Assembly: GCF_014191055.1 (NCBI RefSeq)
Contig: NZ_JACHWB010000003.1
Span: 62,001-126,000 of the forward strand
DNA length: 64,000 nucleotides
Reading direction: 5' to 3'
Source of the DNA: Microvirga lupini
GTDB lineage: Bacteria > Pseudomonadota > Alphaproteobacteria > Rhizobiales > Beijerinckiaceae
A model generated the notes under the pieces. It made no database searches, had not been told where the DNA came from, and saw only the letters and a program-made list of their open reading frames with translations. This document shows positions 58,578 to 64,000 of this stretch, piece by piece (positions within the stretch are counted from its first letter, which is position 1; every line of letters begins with the position of its first letter). The position numbers and the translations under genes were made by a program.

Positions 58578-59567
58578 CTAGTCGATGAAATCCACCGGGG
58601 TGCCCTTCTCGACCATCCCGGCCAGTTCTTGCACATCCCAGTTCGTCAGCCGCACACAACCGTGGGAATAGGCTTTGCCGACCTTCTCAGGTTCTGGCGT
58701 GCCGTGGATGCCGAAGGACTCGACAGACAGATCAATCCAGGTGCTCCCGACAGGGTTGTTAGGGCCCGGCTTGATCTCGAACTTCTCCTTCGCCTTCACG
58801 CCTTTGAAGGCATAATCCGGGTTGTAGGTGTAGTTCGGGTTCGGTGCGACGGCCCGAACCGTATGGGATCCTTTGGGCGCCGGCTTTTCCTCGCTGCCGA
58901 TGGAGGCCGGATAAGTCGCCATCAGGGTACCGTCCTTGGCCAAAGCCCGCAGAACCTTCTCGCTTTTGACGATTTCGATTTTGGCCGCCTTCTCCTTGGG
59001 CTTTCCGGGATCGGCCTTGGCATCCACATTGGCCACGACGATCGCCGTGCCCGCCTTGTCGAAAGGCTTGTCGGGATTCAGGGCCTTGAGCAGATCCACG
59101 TCCATATGAAACGTCTCGGCCAGAAGCTCCTCTGGGCTGGAATAACCGAGCCGGTCGAGTTTCGCCTGGTCCTCCATCGTGTCGGGGATTTCGACAAAGG
59201 GGCCTTTTACGTCCTCGTCCGTGATCGTGTATTCGATCAGCACGGGGTCGGCCGATGTCCCAGCGAGCTTTTTCCAGACCTCTTCGTCGAGCGCGCCGTC
59301 GGACTTGAGCTCATTGATTTTCTCGAAGATCTTGAGCGCGTTCTGAAGGTTCTCGCCGTCATGCCCATCGATGACGCCGGGCGAGAAGCGCGCTCGGTCG
59401 AGCAGGACCTGGGCCTTAATCAGAGCCGGATTGATCTCTTTTCCCTTGCTGCTCTTGGGACTCCATTCGGCGCCGTTCACCGCTTGCAGATCGAGCCCCT
59501 GCGGGGCGGCCATAGCGGGTCCAAGGAGACTCAAAAATCCAAGAGCAGCATAAGCGGTCAACTTCAT
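58578..59567 (-). CDS. L,D-transpeptidase (YkuD family)
   Basis: A 329-aa exported enzyme. After a signal peptide (MKLTAYAALGFLSLLGPAMA) comes a peptidoglycan-binding-like region (LIKAQVLLDRARFSPGVIDG, about residues 48-100), a LysM-like middle (ETFHMDVDLLKALNPDKPF) and the YkuD domain (about 205-329), with SFGIHGTPEPEKVGKAYSHG and the catalytic Cys in SHGCVRLTNWD. It makes 3-3 cross-links in peptidoglycan or attaches proteins to it. GGTGGAG supports the ATG. It is followed on the same strand, upstream, by the extensin-family gene. Confidence 0.92.
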   Translation of the reverse strand: MKLTAYAALGFLSLLGPAMAAPQGLDLQAVNGAEWSPKSSKGKEINPALIKAQVLLDRARFSPGVIDGHDGENLQNALKIFEKINELKSDGALDEEVWKKLAGTSADPVLIEYTITDEDVKGPFVEIPDTMEDQAKLDRLGYSSPEELLAETFHMDVDLLKALNPDKPFDKAGTAIVVANVDAKADPGKPKEKAAKIEIVKSEKVLRALAKDGTLMATYPASIGSEEKPAPKGSHTVRAVAPNPNYTYNPDYAFKGVKAKEKFEIKPGPNNPVGSTWIDLSVESFGIHGTPEPEKVGKAYSHGCVRLTNWDVQELAGMVEKGTPVDFID

Positions 59568-59629
59568 GGGAAACTCCACCGGCAATGTCATGAACGACAA
59601 AGCCCAGATGTCCTCCCTGTTCCCGTAAT

Positions 59630-60379
59630 CTATTGGCAGATCCGGTAGTCGCCCTTGCGTTGGCGCAGGTCGAGATGAAGGTGATCGCCATGGTCCGCGT
59701 CCGAACCTGGGCCCAGCACCGTGTTGAAGATCGGACAGGCGGCCTTCTGGATTGCCGATTGGAAATTCGCCTCCGGCGAGTTCTCTGTCTGCGAAGCAAT
59801 CGCCAGCGGAGAGCGCTTGGCAAACTCGAAGCCCATAACGTCGACCCCATTGCCGAGTGCGTGTTCGCTGAGCTTGGCGCCATTGCGCTGGTCCCGGCAT
59901 TGATAGGATGTTCCGATCAGAAGCTTGGTCGGAGCGGTCTGGAACTGACGCTCAGCCTCGGGCGCAACCACCTCGCTCATCCAGCGCGCAAGGCTCTCGG
60001 CCACCGGGCAGGCCATGAGCGACGCGGGAGCGATCTCGACGCCATTGGACAGGGACGACAGGAGCACGGGGTTTTCGATGCTGCACCGCCCCTCCTGGAC
60101 GGGAGGCCGCTTTTCGAACCGCAATCCCAGCTTGGAGAGCCTGTCGAGACAGGCGCCATGGGTGCCGTCGTCCTCGGAGGCCAACTTCTCAGCAGGCGTT
60201 TCCGTTGGGGGCGGACTTTCAGCACGAGGCTCGGCATCAGGCTCAGGCCTCGCCGGTCTGTCAGGGCGCGGTGGCGGCAGCGGCGCGGTCGGGGCCTGCG
60301 CCCAGGCGCCCGATGCCAGCATCAGCGTCAGAACCATGATGCTGATCATTCCCCCAGCCTTGAGGCCCAGAAGGTTCAT
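59630..60379 (-). CDS. Extensin family protein
   Basis: A 249-aa exported protein. A signal peptide (MISIMVLTLMLASGAWAQ, after a short lead) precedes a Pro-rich linker (APLPPPRPDRPARPEPD) and the extensin-like C-terminal domain from about residue 75: ACLDRLSKLGLRFEKRP, ACPVAESLARWMSEVV, QCRDQRNGAKLSEHALGNGV and the end DADHGDHLHLDLRQRKG. The His and Asp residues in SEHALGNGVDV and GDHLHLD look like a metal site as in D,D-carboxypeptidase relatives, so a cell-wall hydrolase role is likely. It lies 62 bases upstream of the L,D-transpeptidase gene. Confidence 0.9.
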   Translation of the reverse strand: MNLLGLKAGGMISIMVLTLMLASGAWAQAPTAPLPPPRPDRPARPEPDAEPRAESPPPTETPAEKLASEDDGTHGACLDRLSKLGLRFEKRPPVQEGRCSIENPVLLSSLSNGVEIAPASLMACPVAESLARWMSEVVAPEAERQFQTAPTKLLIGTSYQCRDQRNGAKLSEHALGNGVDVMGFEFAKRSPLAIASQTENSPEANFQSAIQKAACPIFNTVLGPGSDADHGDHLHLDLRQRKGDYRICQ

Positions 60380-60513
60380 AGAAACTCCAATTCGTCAGCC
60401 CCTCCAGTTCTATAACCCTCATGCGCCGAGCTTGAGTTCCCGCTCAGCCTTATGCGCGTCTTGTTCCCAAAGCGGGACGCACCAAAATTCTATGGTGGAA
60501 CGGAGGGCCCACC

Positions 60514-61041
60514 ATGAGGGCATCCCCAGGGATGGATACCGGTTCGGACAAGAGCCTGGCACTTGTCTCAGGATTGAACCAGGCGCATGAAAACTTCGGC
60601 ACGAAGCGTGTCGCGGAACTCGAGGCGCGTGTCGCCCGGCTGCGAGCGGAGCTTCAGCAGGCCGAAGCCGAACTTGAGTATGAGAAGACGCGCCTGCCGG
60701 CGCCCGGCGATTTCGTCCGTTGTCCTCTGACCAATTTTTTCGGCCGCGTCACGAAGGTCTCCTCACGACCCCAGGGACGTGCTTGGATCGAGATCGTCCC
60801 CTATCTAGGCCCTGACCTGCCGGGCCATTCCACCATGGATCTGTTCGACAGTTGGGAACTGATTGACCCTCCGCCGAAGGAATTGGCGGCGCAGGGTGAT
60901 GCGGACGGATCCCTGAGTCTTCCAACCATTGCTCCCTTCATGCCTGCCGGAAGCCCCCTGCACAGCCCGGCACATGATGAAGACGACATCGAAGTGTCGC
61001 TTCGGAGGCTTTGGGCGCTAACCAGGGATGCCTCTTCGTAG
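60514..61041 (+). CDS. Hypothetical protein with coiled coil and small beta domain
   Basis: A 175-aa protein. A coiled coil (ELEARVARLRAELQQAEAEL, about residues 34-60) is followed by a compact beta domain (PGDFVRCPLTNFFGRVTKV; AWIEIVPYLGPDLPG; LFDSWELIDPP) and an acidic tail. The middle resembles small SH3-like folds, but I cannot name a family. GGAGGG precedes the ATG. It lies upstream of the CDC48-type gene on the same strand, with 177 bases between, so cotranscription is possible. Confidence 0.7.
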   Translation: MRASPGMDTGSDKSLALVSGLNQAHENFGTKRVAELEARVARLRAELQQAEAELEYEKTRLPAPGDFVRCPLTNFFGRVTKVSSRPQGRAWIEIVPYLGPDLPGHSTMDLFDSWELIDPPPKELAAQGDADGSLSLPTIAPFMPAGSPLHSPAHDEDDIEVSLRRLWALTRDASS

Positions 61042-61218
61042 TCGAGGGTCCTGGCGAAGAACCTGCAACAATTCCACTCATCTCGCGTTTGCCCCCCGGT
61101 ATCGCTGCCCGACGTGCCAGCGAAGCCCCGACGCATGGCACACGGAAGGCTGGAGCCCCGGCCTCTTCCCTGCACCTGCCATCGCATGAGCGACCACTCG
61201 AATGATGGGAAGACAGCC

Positions 61219-63495
61219 ATGGCAGAGGATGGGCAGAACGTACGGCTCCAAGTCGCGAATGCCCGGCCGGATGATTCCGGACGAGGCATCGCGCGCATGA
61301 GCCGACAGGCCCTGACCGAAATTGGCGTTCAGGAAGGCCAAGCTGTCGAGATCATCGGAAAGCGCCATACCACCGCCATTGCCGTCACTCCCTACGCGGA
61401 GGATGAAGGCCTCAACATCGTTCGCCTCGACGGTCTGCAGCGCGTGAACGCCGGTGTCGGCAGCGGCGATCATGTGGAGGTCAAGCGAGCCGATGTCCGC
61501 CCCGCAACCCGTGTCGTGCTGGCGCCGGCCCAGAAGGGGCTCAGACTTCAGGGCTCCGGTGATGCGCTCAAGCGCACCTTCTATCAGCGCCCTCTCACGG
61601 CCGGCGACGTGATCTCGACCTCCATATACTCGCAACGCTCGACCGATCAGCGCCTGCCGGAAGAGCTGCGCGGATTGCTCAACATTCCGGCCTATGGCCT
61701 GCAGGAGATCCGCCTTGTCGTCGTCACGACGCAGCCGCGCGGCATCGTTCATGTGACGGCGGAGACCGAGATCGAACTGCGCCCGCAATTCGAGGAGCCG
61801 CGGGAAGCCCGCCGCGCGGATGTCACCTATGATGATATCGGCGGGCTTGGCAGCACGGTCGACCAGCTCCGCGAGATGGTGGAACTGCCGCTTCGCCATC
61901 CCGAACTGTTCCAGCGTCTGGGCATCGACCCGCCGAAGGGTGTGCTACTCTACGGACCGCCCGGCACCGGTAAAACACGCTTGGCGCGCGCGGTCGCCAA
62001 CGAGACGGAGGCGCAGTTCTACCACATCGCCGGCCCTGAAATCATGGGCCGCCACTATGGCGAGTCTGAACAGCGTCTGCGTCAGGTGTTCCAGGAAGCG
62101 CAGCAGAATGCGCCGGCGATCATCTTCATAGACGAGATCGACAGCATCGCGCCCAAGCGCGAAGAGGTGACCGGCGAGGTCGAGCGGCGCATCGTGGCGC
62201 AGTTGCTCACCCTCATGGACGGCTTGGAGCCACGCCAGAACATCGTGGTGATCGGCGCGACGAACCGGCGCGAAGCCATCGACGAGGCTCTGCGCCGACC
62301 AGGCCGCTTTGATCGCGAAATCGTCATCGGGGTACCGGACGAACCGGGTCGCCGGGAAATCCTGGGCATTCACACACGAGGCATGCCCCTTGCCGAGGAT
62401 GTGGATCTCGATGAGGTCGCCCGCACCACTTTCGGTTTCGTCGGCGCCGATCTTGCGGCGCTCTCCCGTGAAGCCGCCATGGACTCGTTGAGGCGCATCC
62501 TGCCTGGGATCAACCTGCGGGACGGCATCCCGTCGAATGTGCTCGAGAGCCTGCAGGTGAACCGACAGGATTTCATGAACGCGATGAAGAGGGTCCAACC
62601 GTCCGCCCTGCGCGAGATCATGATCCAGGTGCCCAACGTCACCTGGGACGACATCGGAGGTGTCGAGGAGGCGCGCACACGCCTGCGCGAGGGCGTCGAG
62701 CTTCCCCTCAAGAGCCCGGAATCCTTTCGCCGCCTCGGGATCAGGCCCGCGAAAGGCTTCCTGCTCTTCGGCCCGCCTGGAACTGGCAAGACCCTGCTGG
62801 CGAAGGCGGTCGCCAGAGAGGCCCAGGCCAATTTCATCGCGACGAAATCCTCGGATCTCCTGTCCAAATGGTATGGCGAGTCGGAGCAGCAAGTCTCCCG
62901 GCTTTTCGCCCGCGCCCGCCAGGTCGCCCCGACGGTCATCTTCATCGACGAGATCGATTCCCTTGCCCCCGTCCGGGGCGGCGGGCTCGGTGAACCCGCC
63001 GTGACGGAAAGGGTAGTCAACACGATCCTGGCCGAGATGGATGGACTCGAGGAGCTGCAGGGCGTCGTCGTGATGGCGGCAACGAACAGGCCCAACCTCA
63101 TAGACCCTGCTCTGCTGCGGCCAGGCCGCCTGGACGAGCTGATCTATGTGCCGGTTCCAGATGCCAAGGGCCGCCGACATATTCTCAGCATCCACACCAA
63201 GGCCATGCCGCTTGGACCCGATGTCGACCTGGACACCATCGCCGAACGGACCGATCGGTATACGGGCGCCGATCTGGAAGACCTGACCCGCCGGGCTGGC
63301 CTTCTCGCCCTGCGGGAGTCGCTCCAGGCGCAGCAGGTGACCATGGCTCATTTCGAACAGTCCCTGCGCGAGACCCGCCCTTCCGTGACGCCTGAGATGG
63401 AGCGGGAATACGAGGAACTGGTCGGCACCCTCAAGCAAACAGGACCTCAGCGCCAAGCCATCGGCTTCCTGCCCCTCAGGCAGGCTGCTGAATAG
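61219..63495 (+). CDS. CDC48/VAT-type double AAA ATPase
   Basis: A 758-aa protein with the full CDC48 plan. The N-terminal double-psi barrel (about residues 5-90, LQVANARPDDSGRGIARMSR) and a second N-domain part (about 105-175) precede D1 and D2. D1 has Walker A GPPGTGKT at 246-253 and Walker B IIFIDEIDSIAPKREE. D2 has GPPGTGKT at 518-525 and VIFIDEIDSLAPVRGG. Arg fingers are in RRPGRFDREIVIG and RPGRLDELIYVP. It should form a hexameric unfoldase. Such genes are typical of archaea and eukaryotes and patchy in bacteria. The ATG chosen has GGGAAG upstream; an ATG 11 codons earlier is possible. Confidence 0.93.
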   Translation: MAEDGQNVRLQVANARPDDSGRGIARMSRQALTEIGVQEGQAVEIIGKRHTTAIAVTPYAEDEGLNIVRLDGLQRVNAGVGSGDHVEVKRADVRPATRVVLAPAQKGLRLQGSGDALKRTFYQRPLTAGDVISTSIYSQRSTDQRLPEELRGLLNIPAYGLQEIRLVVVTTQPRGIVHVTAETEIELRPQFEEPREARRADVTYDDIGGLGSTVDQLREMVELPLRHPELFQRLGIDPPKGVLLYGPPGTGKTRLARAVANETEAQFYHIAGPEIMGRHYGESEQRLRQVFQEAQQNAPAIIFIDEIDSIAPKREEVTGEVERRIVAQLLTLMDGLEPRQNIVVIGATNRREAIDEALRRPGRFDREIVIGVPDEPGRREILGIHTRGMPLAEDVDLDEVARTTFGFVGADLAALSREAAMDSLRRILPGINLRDGIPSNVLESLQVNRQDFMNAMKRVQPSALREIMIQVPNVTWDDIGGVEEARTRLREGVELPLKSPESFRRLGIRPAKGFLLFGPPGTGKTLLAKAVAREAQANFIATKSSDLLSKWYGESEQQVSRLFARARQVAPTVIFIDEIDSLAPVRGGGLGEPAVTERVVNTILAEMDGLEELQGVVVMAATNRPNLIDPALLRPGRLDELIYVPVPDAKGRRHILSIHTKAMPLGPDVDLDTIAERTDRYTGADLEDLTRRAGLLALRESLQAQQVTMAHFEQSLRETRPSVTPEMEREYEELVGTLKQTGPQRQAIGFLPLRQAAE

Positions 63496-63547
63496 GCCGA
63501 TTTCCTGAGCAGAAGACCCAATGAACCTTCTTATCGCAACCTAAAAG

Positions 63548-63581
63548 AAAAGAGCGCGGACCCTTAAAGTCCACGCTCTTT
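63548..63581. terminator. Bidirectional terminator
   Basis: AAAGAGCGCGGAC and GTCCACGCTCTTT form a 13-bp stem with one mismatch around CCTTAAAG, between the CDC48-type gene and the convergent repeat-protein gene. Confidence 0.88.
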
Positions 63582-63598
63582 ATCCGGGAGCGCGGAGA

Positions 63599-64000
63599 TT
63601 ACCGCGCACAAGCGACGGGAATTCGAGTGCTCGAGTTGTGGTCGTATACGGTCTGGCACGGCACACCGTTGATCCAACGGATCTCGTGCGGAGCCGCATA
63701 CGGGAATGGGGAGTTCGGCGTTCCGGACACAGGAGCGCCCATCATCGGACCGACAGGCGCGGGAGCGATGCTGCCGGTCGAGACCACATCACCGCCTACT
63801 GCCATCGGAGCACGCGAAACGCCGGCCATCGGCCCAGCGCAAGCCACCGGAATCCGGGTCTTTGAGCTATAATCGTAAACCGTCCGGCACGGCACGCCGT
63901 TGATCCAGCGGATCTCATGCGGAGCCGCATACGGGAATGGGGAATCCGGCGTTCCAGAAACCGGCTGCGCAACGGCAGCACCAATCCCGGAAAGGGCCAT
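63599..64000 (-). CDS. Exported two-repeat protein, truncated by the window edge
   Basis: The 133 visible residues contain two 43-residue copies of one domain, PVSGTPxSPFPYAAPHEIRW followed by INGVPCxTVYD and TRIPVACA, differing at only five positions, joined by a Gly/Pro/Met-rich linker. Each copy has two Cys, probably a disulfide. The first visible residues (MALSGIGAAVAQ) look like the end of a signal peptide, so the true start is likely beyond the right edge, even though an ATG falls exactly at it. I know no function. Confidence 0.75.
   Translation of the reverse strand: MALSGIGAAVAQPVSGTPDSPFPYAAPHEIRWINGVPCRTVYDYSSKTRIPVACAGPMAGVSRAPMAVGGDVVSTGSIAPAPVGPMMGAPVSGTPNSPFPYAAPHEIRWINGVPCQTVYDHNSSTRIPVACAR

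Noticed and set aside
61945..63456. Long minus-strand frame opposite the CDC48-type gene
   Set aside because: Shadow of the real gene; no domain or ribosome site, and the plus-strand product is unmistakable.

Overview
The window looks like a chromosome segment of an alphaproteobacterium of the order Hyphomicrobiales (Rhizobiales). A Methylobacteriaceae-type genome such as Microvirga would fit, but that genus is an inference. The grounds are the high GC content, the protein families present (BA14K, IalB, extensin-like, DUF6894, class I PHA synthase, NDUFS4-like complex I subunit) and familiar alphaproteobacterial neighbourhoods such as aminotransferase-hom-glpX-recJ, ctaA next to DUF2842, and rplM-rpsI near argC. 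Genes are dense on both strands. I see no insertion sequence, prophage, CRISPR array, rRNA or plasmid origin.

Layout. 0-9 kb: small hypotheticals, a DUF2243 membrane protein, then a hydroxyproline-degradation operon (deaminase, 2-epimerase, FAD oxidase) facing its GntR regulator across a shared operator, a TVP38-type membrane protein, a Crp-type regulator, and tRNA-Arg and tRNA-Pro flanking a complex I accessory subunit. 9-15.5 kb: a candidate small RNA, a 33-residue membrane protein, a coupled cold-shock/DUF192 pair, a sirtuin, a DUF1624 membrane protein, an orphan acyl carrier protein and KDPGal aldolase. 15.5-25.6 kb: a molybdenum-hydroxylase island. Cofactor genes (MocA-like, MoeA-like, split XdhC) run leftward; an Fe-S scaffold variant and coxG-S-L-M-D-E run rightward. 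The large subunit carries AYRGAGR, the form II CO-dehydrogenase-like signature. 25.6-34.7 kb: envelope proteins, tRNA-Glu, recJ, glpX, hom and an aminotransferase. 34.7-40.3 kb: phaC, a FadL-type porin, an FAH-family hydrolase and argC. 40.4-44.7 kb: a 963-residue RTX protein and a DUF5872 protein lying between argC and rpsI-rplM. 45.6-52.9 kb: GST, thioesterase, CoA-binding protein, VOC protein, metY, a ParA-type ATPase and ctaA. 53-64 kb: a two-component system with a periplasmic partner, L,D-transpeptidase, extensin-family protein, a CDC48-type double AAA ATPase and a repeat protein cut by the window edge.

The most interesting signal lies just upstream of argC on the minus strand: a promoter, an apparently leaderless 19-codon reading frame with four Arg codons, mutually exclusive stems and an intrinsic terminator about 60 bases before argC. 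This has the layout of a ribosome-dependent arginine attenuator. Other points worth a look are a repressor-type palindrome inside the metY promoter spacer, a GntR operator inside the hydroxyproline promoter, the Cys-to-His Fe-S scaffold in the cox island, a molybdopterin-enzyme-like periplasmic protein without its metal-binding Cys next to a histidine kinase, and a 32-bp repeat present twice. All calls come from reading the sequence; no database search was possible.
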